Shown in pieces: positions 20,204-30,786 of a stretch of 64,000 bases of DNA. The stretch's first letter is position 1, and each line of letters begins with the position of its first letter. The translations under genes were made by a program, and so were the position numbers. Origin of the DNA: Viola odorata (Eukaryota; Streptophyta; Magnoliopsida; Malpighiales; Violaceae); NCBI GenBank assembly GCA_963691705.1, contig OY829539.1, positions 2,792,501 to 2,856,500 of the forward strand. The letters are read 5' to 3'. The notes beneath the pieces were generated by a model. That model searched no databases, was not told the DNA's origin, and saw nothing but the letters and a program-made list of their open reading frames with translations.

Positions 20204-21061
20204 CTACTGGCTGGGTTCACCTTTCATCCCATTGCTCGTAGGGTCCGCTGCCACACACACATATTGATCACAACTTTTTTGGATCATGAGCGAATAACAC
20301 TCGACGGCTAGCTTTTGGTCGCCCTTGATCGATACTACCCCTTCCCACGAGGGGTATTTCATCCTGAGATGTTTCTGAGATACCGCCGCCCCAAAATGAT
20401 TGAGGAATGGCCGCCCTAGAATGGCATTATACGGTAGGATGAGATCAACGACCAAGAACATCAATTCTTCTGATCGCTTCGATGCGTCTTCTCTGAAATA
20501 CACAGGCAGCGTTGTGATTCCAATTACAGGTATAGGGATGCCGTCCACTCCAATAATTGGTTTCTTGCAGGGCGCCAGTTCGCTGGCAGGGCGTTTCATG
20601 AGATTATATGCTTCCAACGAGAATAGGTTTACCGCACTGCCGTTATCAATGAGGGTCCTTCGCACCCCATGGCTCCCGATAACCGGTGTTACTACTAAAG
20701 CATTATTATGAGGGAAGACGACACCCTTCTCATCCTCTTCCGAAAAAGATATTACCATCCTGTCAAGCGCACCAATCGCTCCCTTTTTTGCCGGCTGGCC
20801 TTCCCGTTTTCGCTTCTCTCCTGTCAAGGGCGTTGTTGGGGTAATCTCATCTAGGAACGACTCGCCGCCAGCGATAATGTTGATGATGGGGACATCCTCA
20901 TCATACATTGTTAATAACTCTTTCCCCCTTGCGCCAGAAGTCCCGCTGCTCCCAATGGGAGGAGGCAATGGATGGTCGCTTAATGCTCCGCGCGGGGGGT
21001 CGCTCCTGGCTTCTTCTCTCACTCGAGTGGCAAACTCTCCAAGGTAGCCTTCTTCCAACAC
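20204..21061 (-). pseudogene. Tat-E retropepsin-like protease region
   Basis: A 285-codon ORF with VISFSEEDEKGVVFPHNNALVV, an aspartic protease core TLIDNGSAVNLFS (Asp-Asn-Gly-Ser in place of the usual Asp-Gly-Gly-Ser), FLVVDLILPYNAILGRPFLN and SQKHLRMKYP. These are the usual protease landmarks of Tat/Ogre polyproteins, which cut gag from pol. It opens with VLEEGYLGEF, just after the gag zinc finger and an in-frame TGA (21062-21064). The ORF ends at a frameshift before RT. Confidence 0.82.
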
Positions 21062-22831
21062 TCACTTTATTTCCAATTTTAACTCCCTGCATGCCTCTGT
21101 AGAATGCCTCTTAACCTTATGGAATTTACAAAAAACGTTTTCCCTTCCTCCCATGACCACCCCTGGCTTCACAGGGGCGGGATAGCGAATCAGCAGGTTC
21201 CGCTGCTGAATAATGGCGAAGATATCCGCTTACGGGAGTGTAAGGGGTGGGAGGTCGGGATCGTATGCTCGACCCTTGGGGGGATCCGCCTGTCGGTGAA
21301 CATTCTGGCCGCCACCCCTTCCTCTAGAGAAATTGCTCTTCTGGCGGCTCGACACCTTGGGAATGTAATCTTTCCACTGGGTGTATTCATCACTTGGACG
21401 GGTGTCGTGGGTCACACTGGCTTGAGCCGCAGGAGCAGGAGGGGCGCTCTGGGGCGTATCCCGCATCCTGATTCTATACTCCTCCTCTTCCATTCTCGCA
21501 TAATTGTGGGCCTTCAACCTTAACGCATCTAAGGTCGTTGGGGGGTCCACCATCAACGTATCCCTCAGCTTCCCATATCCACAATTCCGCTTCAAAGCTT
21601 CTATAGCAAAATCAATAGTGATACCGGGGGTCAACGACATTTCCGTATCGAAGCGACCCAGATAACTATTCAAAGACTCCTCTGGCTTTCTACATATATC
21701 AAACAAGGCCGCCGCAGATTTCCGAATAGGGATAGCTGTACTGAAGCGGCTCTTGAACTTGGCCTCTAGTTGCTAAAAATTGTCAATTGATCGAGCGGGA
21801 AGCCCTTCAAACCAGAGGCGAGCCACTCCTGATAATGTCATAACGAATATCTGACACAGCGCCGCGTCGCTGTGCGTCTGAAATGGAACGAAGTCCTTCA
21901 CCTTATTGAGGTACGAAATGGGGTCTCTGGTGCCGTCGTACGACTCCGTGGGGAGCTTGACACGTCGGCCGACCCTATGGTGCCTTATACGGTGGGTGAA
22001 AGGATGACCAGCGGTGTCGTCTAAGATCTCACGATCATGATGAGGAGGAGACACGTCCAGGTGTCGCCTGCGCCCTCGAGGCTCCGGGGTGCGATGCTGC
22101 CGGGGAGTCCGGCTGCGGCTCTGGGGCGAACGGGATCGACGCCTCTTACTGGCTGATCTCTCACTCCGCTCCATAGATACCTCTCTACCGACTCCCTCTC
22201 TTCTGCCATCCCAACGCTCTCCATATTCATCCAGCGGCCGCTCTACTTGAGAGATAGGAATCTGCGGTATCCGCGGTATGTAGTGTTCCTCTTGTCCGCC
22301 TGCCAGTTGCGCGAAGTCGAATGGCATGCTTATCGCAGGTGAGGTCAAAGGGACACTCATCTGGCGTCGAGGCGACACTGGTCAATCAGCGACAATAGAC
22401 CGAGTGAAAATAACTCGAGGAGGCACACTTGATGTCGCGGTACTAGAAGAGGGGCCCGCGGCCATCCCGATCAAATAATCCAAGTGGGCACGAAGAGCTA
22501 ACATCGAGCTTACCGAGGGAGTAGCGAGGCTACCCATCCCAGAGCTTACAAACGGAGGGACGGAGCGACTGGATCCGCCCACGTGAGAAAATGGGGCGCC
22601 CATTGAGGAGGCAAGGGAGCCCATTTGCAGAAATGGACTACTCGTTTCAGAAAATGGGGTACCCGGTTGAGAAAATGATGTGCCAGCTGTCTGTCTGAAA
22701 AGAAAGTCTGTCTGTGTAGAGGAGGTTTCAGGTGATGTGACGTACGTACTGGACGAAGACGTGGAAAAAAGTGTCCTACGCGCGTGACCGCCACGAGTGT
22801 GAGGGGGCGTGGATTCTGAATCCGAAGCCAT
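21062..22831 (-). pseudogene. Tat-E gag, interrupted by in-frame stops
   Basis: ATG 22831 begins MASDSESTPPHTRGG. The frame is open except TGA 22382-22384, TAG 21773-21775, TAA 21230-21232 and TGA 21062-21064. Landmarks: an Arg/Ser-rich region (SKRRRSRSPQSRSRTPR), PTESYDGTRDPISYLNKVKD, FVMTLSGVARLWFEGLP, FDICRKPEESLNSYLGRF, and the C-terminal zinc-binding variant FCKFHKVKRHSTEACRELK. Gag forms the particle that packages the RNA. Three or four stops are one C-to-T change from CGA or CAG, so they look like ageing of a once open gag. The start lies about 70 bases after the PBS. Confidence 0.88.
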
Positions 22832-22898
22832 GATCCTTCGACTCTCAGAAAGAAAAACAGAGCTTGGTTACTAAGGAAAACTCACTTAATCAACCAAA

Positions 22899-22917
22899 GC
22901 TCTCAATGAAAGCACCA
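22899..22917 (-). promoter_or_regulatory. Primer-binding site of Tat-E
   Basis: Minus strand TGGTGCTTTCATTGAGAGC, two bases from the 5' LTR end. tRNA identity not determined. Confidence 0.7.
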
Positions 22918-22919
22918 TT

Positions 22920-23452
22920 TCATAAGAGTCTGGTGGGGTACAGAGCAGGATTGGCTTGATCCGGGGCGGTCAGGAACACTGTACTGGGGGCCTTCGTCAC
23001 CTGCAAAGCGCCGGAGGGGGTCTCTGGCGTAAACACTCCGATGCCAAAGTCAGTGTGACTAGTAAAAGTGGCAGGGGTTCAGTACGCTATCTTAAGCTTA
23101 CCCTCTTGTCTGAAAAGGTGAGGGTATTTATAGACAAAGGGAAGAGTGTACCGACAGGGGTAGGAATAGTCCCTGGTAGGTGTCGCTGGTGCGGTATATG
23201 CCGCTAGAGTGGCCTTGAATGATGTCACATGGGTGACGTCACGCGGAGTGACATCACGGATGACCTGGGATGGGATGCCGCCGTGCGAACGTCGCATGAG
23301 AGCCCCCCCGCTGAAGTCGACCAGCCCAGGGCCGGTCGCCAGGCTAAGGGCGGCATGAATAGGGCCTCGTCTCCCGCAACAGGTACAGTATGATGGCCGG
23401 GTCACCCGGCGGGGTAGGGGAGATGTCGCTTCAGTGGTATCAATAGTTATCA
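22920..23452 (-). repeat. Tat-E 5' LTR
   Basis: 533 bp. Second base is C where the other LTR has G (TCATAAG versus TGATAAG). TATA box on the minus strand at 23125-23132; TGACGTCA at 23234-23241. Confidence 0.93.
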
Positions 23453-23457
23453 ATTCC
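23453..23457. other. TSD of Tat-E, right copy (ATTCC)
   Basis: Matches ATTCC at 7299-7303; removing Tat-E rejoins GGGCCAGGCACT-ATTCC-TGGCCC in LTR F. Confidence 0.9.
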
Positions 23458-25241
23458 TGGCCCATTTCCCCTTTCCCTTTTATGTTTTTAATTGGGCCCA
23501 GCCCATTTTCATTTCTTTCCGAGATCTCGGATCATATTTCCGTACAAATATTCGTTTGCTTCGCACTATTGCGAGATCTTAAATTTTTCGTACTATCAAC
23601 TGTTTAATTTTCTGTACTTTTGAACTGTTTAAATTATTCGCACTTTAATTTCACAATTTTCTTTCGGCAATTTAAATTCAATTTACCGCCTACATGGTAG
23701 GTCGCAAATATCAACTGTTTTATTTTCTGCAAATATCATCTGTTTATTTTCCACTAATATCAACTGTTTATTTTCTGCAAATATCAACCTGTTTATTTTC
23801 TGCAAATATCAACCTGTTTATTTTCTGCAAATATCAACCTGTTTATTTTCTGCAAAATATCAACCTGTTTATTTTCTGTAATATCAACTTGCTTAATTTC
23901 TGTAAATCATTAACTGTTAATCTTCTGCAATATCACTTGTTTAAATCTTCTGCAAATCGTCAACTGCTTAAATTCTGCAAAATATCAAATCTGTAATTTT
24001 TCGTCAAATCGTCACTTAATTTTTCGTCAAATTATCATTTAAATTATCGCACTTATCAACTGTCATCATTTATTTTTCGCACCTTATCAAATCAACATTT
24101 AAATTTTTTGCACTTATCAAAACATCATTTAAATTTTCTGCACTTATCAAAACATCATCTAAATTTTCGTATGCGTCAAATCATCATTTCTCGCATACAT
24201 CAAACCAGCATTTAAATTTTCTGCATGCATCAAATCATCATTTAATTTCCTGCACGCATCAAATCATCATTTAATTTCTTGCACTTATCAAATCATCATT
24301 TAAATGTTCGTATGCGTCAATTCATCATTTCTCGCATACCTCAAATCAGCATTTAAATTTTTGTACGCGTCAAGTCGTTGTTTAAATTTTCGCACTCATA
24401 AATTGCTTATTTATTTTTCGAGCTATCACTAACACTCTCATCTTGTAGGTTTTAAATTCAAGCTTCGCTTGAAAGTACGCCTTTCGTTCCTTTTTATTTA
24501 TTCAACGTTTTTCGTAAATATCAATCATACGCATGATATATAGAATTGCTAGAACTAAAATCAACCCACATGAACAACTTGTTTAAAGACTTGCTTACAA
24601 TGCCATGTTCGTATGACTTTAGTGTTTCGCTTATATTGACTGCATGTACGTGGTGGCTTCGATCCCACATCAGTTTTATCATTTCAAAAACCTTTCATTT
24701 AATCTGTACTCTGCTAAGTTATCCATGATAGAATCACGTAGTAATTAAATTAATCATGCATAGGCCCGATGATGAAATAGAGGGCGCTCATTCAGTCTTA
24801 CGAAAAATTCAGTCCCATCACCATGGTCAGGAATGATCGATCAATTCAACGATCAACTATTCCTGAACGGTCTTGATTGTGGAAAAGACTAAAGTGACGA
24901 TTCCTTTAAGGGCTCCCTTTTCAAAAGTATTTTTATCAAACACCTTTAAACACCTCTCTCATCAACCGGTAACCATTTTCGTATGTGACTCGGGTGCCTA
25001 ACACCTTCCCGAGACCATAATACGACCCCGAACCTTTTGTCTAGGGTCCAGACCCCTTTTTGTGCCTTTAGTTTTTATTTATTATATTTCTTATGCCATG
25101 ACGATTAAGGTTCCCTAAACCTAGCAACCAAATTAGGGTGGTGACTTCATTGCATACTGCTAGGTGTCCCTTTTACGCCGAGCATCGTAAGGTCTCAAGT
25201 TCGTTGCACACTCGCAAATTTTAAATTTTCGAGGCCCGACA
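23458..25241 (+). repeat. F solo LTR, right part with AT-rich tandem repeats
   Basis: From about 23690 to 24420 it consists of short degenerate repeats: first about 24-25 bp units around AAATATCAACCTGTTTATTTTCTGC, then units around CACTTATCAAATCATCATTTAAATTTT. The 3' end has blocks shared with the LTRs of B- and C-element (ATCACGTAGTAAT, GTGCCTAACACCTTCCC). No gene; the 100-codon ORF at 23694 is a repeat artefact. Confidence 0.8.
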
Positions 25242-25412
25242 GGTACATATTTCCTAAATCCTCCGCTATTTCCTATTTATTCTCCGCTAAATATACATCT
25301 TTGCGTGTCTTGCTTTTCTTGTGTCCTGTTTTCCCTAGATAAATTTGTTCGGCTAGATCCTCCATAAGCTCCATTGTTATTTGGCTTACTTACCCTAGGC
25401 CGGATCACATCA
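25242..25412 (+). repeat. G1 5' LTR, second segment (with F TSD)
   Basis: Starts with GGTAC (second TSD copy of F) and continues the G1 LTR to GGATCACATCA, matching 32219-32388. Confidence 0.88.
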
Positions 25413-25414
25413 AG

Positions 25415-25426
25415 TGGTAGCGGAGC
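25415..25426 (+). promoter_or_regulatory. Primer-binding site of G1
   Basis: TGGTAGCGGAGC, two differences from the usual initiator-Met tRNA complement TGGTATCAGAGC, two bases after the LTR. Confidence 0.65.
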
Positions 25427-26403
25427 TTTTGGCCGCCTAGCGATTTTTTCTAGTTTTAGTTAAAAGTGTTCGAACATTTCCTTCTTGAAAATCCTGAGTT
25501 TCGTGCGTCTTTTTCGAAAACTATTTCAAGGGGGCTTTTGATTGTTGGTTGAGATCAGCTTGGCAAAACAAAATTCAGAAAAAATGAGAAAAATCATTTG
25601 GGTGTGATAGTGGTGTTCTTGGCCTTAACACTTTTTGATCCAAAATTGTATTTCAAAAGCCTAAACAAAGTGTTTGTGCCAATTAATTAATTAAATTACT
25701 TGCACTTGGCCGGCCACACACAAAATCAAGGGTCAAAAACCCTAATCCATTGCATTAAATGCCCTAAGCCACCTCACCCTTTTCCTTGACTATTTGACCA
25801 AAAGAAACCAACATTCCTAACTATAAGGGAACATTCCTAACCAAGTGAGCCCACTTCATTACTCTAAGTTTAGGGCTTCATCTTTCCTCTCAAAGTCCTA
25901 CACTCAAGTCTTAAATACCTTTAAAAAAAACCCTAAACTTAAGTCCTAAACTCTTGAGTCTTTTACTCTTTTAAATAATTGTCTATCCCTTTTCCTTGTG
26001 TCTTTGCCGCCCTTTTTGAGTCTTGTTGAGTCCTCCTTCCTCTTGTTTCAATCACTTGAGCATTGGTGATCGAACGCTTGACTAGAATCACAAGTTTGTT
26101 TGTAGCAAGGAATTGTGTGGAGAGCAAGCTTTATGAGTGGGGATTTCTTGAGCGATTGTGAGGCCAAATTTTTCGAGTTATCAAACACGAGTGTTTAAAC
26201 ACGTGAGGGAGTGAATTATTTGCTAAATTTTGTTTAAGTGTGCAGGTACTCAGAAAAACACGAAGTTAAGTGTTTGTGAGCACATCTTTTTCGAGAGACC
26301 TAAACACCTAAATACAAGAGTTTAAACACGCGAGGGAGAGTATTTACTAATGCCTATATATATCGTTTGTTTCCACTTTGCAAGTGAAAAAAAAATCATT
26401 GTA
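25427..26403 (+). other. G1 untranslated leader
   Basis: About 1 kb between PBS and gag. No ORF of note; the phrase TAAACACGNGAGGGAG recurs (near 26195 and 26325), a short local duplication. Confidence 0.6.
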
Positions 26404-27511
26404 ATGTCCGGAAGAAGTAGACCTAGTTCTAGTGGGAGTAAAAGTGTCGAAGCTCTTGACCAAGTCTTGGCAGCCTTGGCCGAATTGAGGGCTACCATGG
26501 TCAGAACGGAGGATCGCCTTACCGTGATAGAGCAGACTATCAAGTCTCGTGGCCAAGAGGAAGACAAGTCCCCTAGTGTTCCTAAACTTCCCACATCTCA
26601 AGAGAACCCTCCACCGAAGCCTCCCGCGGGGCCTCGCAAGGATCAAGTGCACATTGAAACTAAGTCAGAGGGTCATTATAGTAGTGGTAACGAAGGTGGC
26701 CGAACGGGAATTTCGAAGTGTCCGCAAGGAGGAAACCCGAAAGCCATATGTTACCCCCCACCCCCCCCCCGCGGGATTAGCCATTTCCGAAGAGCAAATG
26801 AAAGTGATAAGGAAGAAATATGAGCAGGGCAGCCGAGGCCAAGAAGACTTCCATGCCTCCAGCAGCCGACCCAAAATCCCTCACTTCCATGCTCTTACCA
26901 CACCCCATCATACTCGAGAGTACTATGAGGATCCTTATGGGGAAACACATGCCGAGTTTGATGAGACTATGTAGTGAACTAGGGGAAGACGACAAACAGA
27001 TCCAGGATCACGATATGTTGCACATGAACATGTTGAGAGGCCACAAGAGCCTAGAGTTGATGACAAGTTGAGTGGAATCAAAGTGCAAATTCCTACCTTT
27101 ATGGGCTCCACCGATTCCTTGGAGTACCTTAAATGGGAAGGAAAAATTCAACGAATTTTTAACTGTCATCGGTATTCGGAGGAGAAGAAGATTAAGTTAG
27201 CGGCAATGGAATTTGAAGATTATGTCGTTAGTTGGTGGGAGAAGGTGTGTAAAGAGAGAGGAGAAATGTATGCCATTCGAGATTGGGAAGAGATGAAAAG
27301 GGTGATGAGAGCAAGGTTTGTGCCCGTACATCACAAGAGAGACTTGCAGAACAAGTTACAGGGCCTCAAGCAAGGTTCTAAGTCTGTTGGGGAATATTTC
27401 GATGAGCTAAAAGAGCTTTTGATCAAGACCAACACCGAAGAGGGTGAAGAAGTTACCATGGCAAGGTTCCTCAATGGCCTCAATATCGTATTAGATACAA
27501 GCTTGAGTTGA
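26404..27511 (+). pseudogene. G1 gag, with frameshifts
   Basis: ATG 26404 starts MSGRSRPSSSG and a helical segment (ALDQVLAALAELRATM). A frameshift near 26750, at a run of C's, moves the frame to PPPAGLAISEEQMKVIRKKYEQ. Further frames carry the text up to 27067; the gag core 27068-27511 has KVQIPTFMGSTDSLEYLKWE, YSEEKKIKLAAMEFEDY, WWEKVCKERGE, WEEMKRVMRARFVP and LKQGSKSVGEYF. This is the standard gypsy gag capsid domain (retrotransposon gag family). The ORF stops near 27511, where ISNTRL-type sequence would continue into the next frame. Confidence 0.85.
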
Positions 27512-28350
27512 AGGATCTCGATCACCTACAATCTATGCTCCACTATGCCATAAAAGTGGAAGCATATGAAGCCACAAAGAAGAAGTCCTACCCAAGTAAA
27601 ACCCAACCCTTTTCCTCAACCCCGAAGGCCCCTTGGAAGTCCTACTCCAAAGAACCCCTTAAACCAAAAGACTCCAAAGCCGATACACCCCCTCCGAAAC
27701 CCTACACACCCTACACTAAAAGTAACCTCTCAAAACCCCCACCAAAAACAACTCCTAATCCACCTACCAACCCTAACCAACCAAGAAAATTCTCATCTAG
27801 TGTCCAATGCTACCGTTGTCAAGGAAGGGGTCACATTGCTTCGGAATGTCCTAGCCGACGAGTGGTGGTGATCCGAGAAGGTAACTATGAGACGGGAAGT
27901 GAAGTTGAGACAAGTGAGGATGAGAAGGAGTTTAAGGAGGAGGAGACCGAGAGTAGTGAAGAAGAAGTAGTTCCGGCAGCCACGACGACTCTAGTTGTGA
28001 GAAGGAGTATGAATGCTCATGCTAAAGAGGAGGCCGCCAATAAAGATCAAAGGGAGAATCTCTTCCATTCTCGGTGTGAAATCAACGGGAAGGTGGCTTC
28101 ACTTATCATTGATAATGGAAGAGTGGTGGATGTAGCGAGTCACCTTCTAGTGTTCAAGCTTGGGTTGCCCACAACTCCATACCTTAATCCTTATTCCCTA
28201 CATTGGTTTAGTGAAGATGGCGAAGTAAAGGTAAAAGAACATGTTCTTGTTGCCTTCAAATTGGGTAGTTATGAGGATGAGAGGTTGTGTGATGTAGTTC
28301 CCATGGATGCTAGTCATCTTATTCTTGGTCGCCCATGGCAATTCGATTGA
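27508..28350 (+). pseudogene. G1 gag zinc knuckle and protease
   Basis: Starts KDLDHLQSMLHYAIKVEAYE, typical of the gag C-terminal domain, then a Pro/Lys-rich linker and one CCHC zinc knuckle (CYRCQGRGHIASEC). The protease part has SRCEINGKVASLIIDNGRV: the catalytic Asp is present but the usual Gly-Ser after it is changed to Gly-Arg, which would impair activity. It ends at SHLILGRPWQFD followed by TGA (28348-28350) where Arg is usual, a CGA to TGA change. Confidence 0.85.
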
Positions 28351-28845
28351 TGGGTAGTACATGATGGTTGCACCAACAAAATTCACCTCACTCACCGTGG
28401 AAAGAAATTCAGCATTCCTCCACTTTCACCCGCACAAGTTCTTGAGGACCGCTTGCACATGGAAAAAACAAGTGCCGAGTTTCAAATTATGAAGAAAATG
28501 ACAGAAAAGAGTGGAGAGAAAAATGTAAGGTTTGTGAATCAGGAAAATAGCGTGCATGAAAAAAGAGAGCATGCACCGAGGGGAGAGAAGATTGTAAGGT
28601 GTGCGAATGAATTGAAAACACGCCATGAAAAAAGCAAGCATAGCACCTTGAGAGAGAGTGTAAGTGAGACACAAGAGAGGAGAGAAAAGAAAGCAAAGGG
28701 AAAGATGAATACACGCCATGACAAAAGCGAGCATGGTAGAGAGAGTGAGCCTAAACACTTTAGTGTGTTAGTGAGGGGTAAGGATGTGAGGCGTGCTTTA
28801 TTTTCTAACAAGGTGTGTCTTGTACTTTGATACAACGCACATTGC
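28351..28845 (+). pseudogene. G1 pol linker between protease and RT
   Basis: Reads through as VHDGCTNKIHLTHRGKKFS, PPLSPAQVLEDRLHMEK, then a Lys/Glu-rich stretch to FSVLVRGKDVRRALFSNK and a stop at about 28828. The Lys/Glu stretch contains a semi-regular repeat of H-(E/D)-K-(R/S)-(E/K)-H. RT continues in a different frame, so a frameshift lies near 28830-28845. Confidence 0.6.
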
Positions 28846-29811
28846 TTGGGAGTTGACACTAACCCTCCTTCTTCTCTACCAAGTCCCATTGTTTCCCTTT
28901 TGCAGGAATATGACGATGTCTTTCCATCTGAAATGCCTAGTGGCCTTCCTCCAATCCGAGGGATCGAACACAAGATTGACTTGATACCCGGAGTGGCCTT
29001 ACCCAATAGGCTGGCCTACCGAAGCAATCCCGAGGAGACGAAGGAGCTTCAGAGGCAAGTGGAGGATTTGTTGCGCAAGGGGTACATTCAAGAGAGCATG
29101 TCACCTTGCGTCGTGCCCGTGTTGCTTGTGCCTAAGAAAGATGGGACGTGGAGGATGTGTGTTGACTATCGAGCCATCAATAAGATCACCGTGAGGTATC
29201 GGCCCCCTATTCCACGCCTCGATGACATGCTCAATGAGCTAAGCGGGAGCCAAATCTACTCCAAAATTGATCTCATGAGTGGATATCACCAAATCCGAAT
29301 GCATGAGGGTGATGAGTGGAAGACCACCTTCAAAACCAAACACGGGTTGTATGAATGGTTGGTAATGCCATTCGGTCTATCCAATGCTCCTAGTACCTTT
29401 ATGAGATTAATGAATTATGTTTTGCGAGATTTCATTGGAAAGTATGTTGTTGTATACTTTGATGATATTCTTGTGTATAGTTCATCTCTTGTGGAGCATG
29501 CGTTCCATTTGCGTGCCATATTTGACACTTTGTGCACACACCGATTATATGCTAAATTTGTTAAGTGTGAGTTTTGTTTGGAACGAGTGCACTTCCTTGG
29601 TTTTGTTGTGAGTGTAGGTAGCGTACAAGTTGACGAGGATAAGGTGAAAGTTATCCGGGATTGGCCAATTCCCAATAATGTTGGGGAAGTGAGGTCCTTC
29701 CATGGTCTTGCAAGCTTTTACCGCCGATTCGTGCCAAACTTTTCAACAATCGCCGCACCCCTCAACGAATTGACCAAGAAAAACATTCCTTTTGAGTGGG
29801 GAGATCGATAA
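28846..29811 (+). pseudogene. G1 reverse transcriptase
   Basis: An open 321-codon run with [74 protein letters not shown], the catalytic [27 protein letters not shown] and [15 protein letters not shown]. It is a complete Ty3/gypsy RT by motif order. It ends with GDR then TAA (29809-29811), followed by [11 protein letters not shown]; the usual residue there is Gln, so CAA to TAA is likely. RNase H follows in the same frame. Confidence 0.92.
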
Positions 29812-30786
29812 GCCACGACCTTCAAGGAGCTCAAGGAGAGACTTATGAAGTCCCTCATTTTGGCCTTGCCGGACTTCACCAAAGTGTTCGAGTCGGAGTG
29901 TGATGCGAGCGGGGTTGGCATTGGAGCAGTCTTAACCCAAGAGGGTCGTGCCATTGCATATTTCAGCGAGAAGCTCAACAATGCCCAACTCAATTACTCT
30001 ACGTACGACAAGGAACACTACGCATTGGTGAGGGCACTCATGGTGTGGGAGCACTACCTACTAGCCAATCAATTCGTAAGCCTTAAATTCCTTCAAGGCC
30101 AAGCCAAGTTAAATAAAAGGCATGTGAAGTGGATGGAATTTATTGAGGCCTTCCCGTACACCATCAAGTATAAACGGGGAAAAGAGAATGTGGTCACCGA
30201 CGCCCTTTCTCGAAGGTATGCTCTCTTGAATGCCCTTGATGCCCAAATTTTTGGATTTTCTCATTTGATTGATTTGTATGAGAATGATGAGGATTTTCAT
30301 GATATATATATAGCATGTGGCCATGGATCACACATGCATTTCTTTAGGCATGATAATTTTTTGTTCAAATATGATAGGTTGTGCATACCCCGTTCTAATA
30401 TTAGAGAATTGCTTGTGTTGGAAGCTCACGGAGGAGCTTTGAGTGGACATTTTGGCATAGCCAAAACTTTTCATGCTCTAAAATCTCATTTCTATTGGCC
30501 CCGAATGAAAGTAGATGTGACTAGCATTGTGAATCGATGTGTTGTTTGTAAAACTGCTAAGTCCACATCTAAACATCACGCGGTCTATATGCCTTTGCCT
30601 GTTGCACAACATCCTTGGGTTGATTTGTCTATGGATTTCATCTTGGGTTTGCCTAGGTCCAAATTGGGTAATGATTCTATTTTTGTTGTGGTTGACCGCT
30701 TCTCCAAAATGGCACATTTCATACCATGTTCGAAAACGCATGATGCTACTCATAGTGTAACTTTATTTTTCCAACATGTTGTGTGA
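29812..30786 (+). pseudogene. G1 RNase H and N-terminal integrase
   Basis: RNase [16 protein letters not shown] (first Asp), [23 protein letters not shown] (Glu). After LLANQFV the text jumps to SLKFLQGQ, so a few codons including the Asp of the usual SDHESLK motif are missing. Integrase: [12 protein letters not shown] and CVVCKTAKS (HHCC zinc part), then [14 protein letters not shown] (first catalytic Asp), [14 protein letters not shown] at 30784-30786 precedes MHGMPKSI; Arg is usual there, consistent with CGA to TGA. Confidence 0.9.

Larger units (their letters stand above)
7304..23452 (-). mobile_element. Tat-E: Tat-lineage Ty3/gypsy element, 16.1 kb
   Basis: LTRs at 7304-7840 and 22920-23452 (about 16 mismatches plus a small indel by eye), TSD ATTCC on both sides (7299-7303 and 23453-23457), PBS beside the right LTR, and gag, protease, RT, two RNase H domains and integrase on the minus strand. 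The second RNase H and the long 3' region with antisense ORFs are hallmarks of the Tat lineage. On the minus strand the order is 5' LTR, gag, PR, RT-RNH-aRNH-INT, hairpin minisatellite, antisense gene cluster, 3' LTR. Pol carries stops and a deletion, so this copy is defective. Confidence 0.92.
5812..25241 (+). mobile_element. F: 3.3 kb solo LTR (Ogre/Tat-like), itself interrupted
   Basis: F begins TGTTGATACCCGAATTTTG and ends GGCCCGACA, giving the TG/CA ends of an LTR, with a 5-bp TSD GGTAC. With Tat-E (7304-23452) and its TSD removed, F is about 3.28 kb and holds no internal region, so it is a solo LTR left by recombination between two LTRs. It shares its TGTTGNTACCCGAA start, a block ATCACGTAGTAAT...AATCATGCAT (24733-24763) and a GGTGCCTAACACCTTCCC block with the LTRs of B- and C-element, so it is a distant relative of the Ogre/Tat type. 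A TATA box lies at 6739-6746. Confidence 0.85.
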
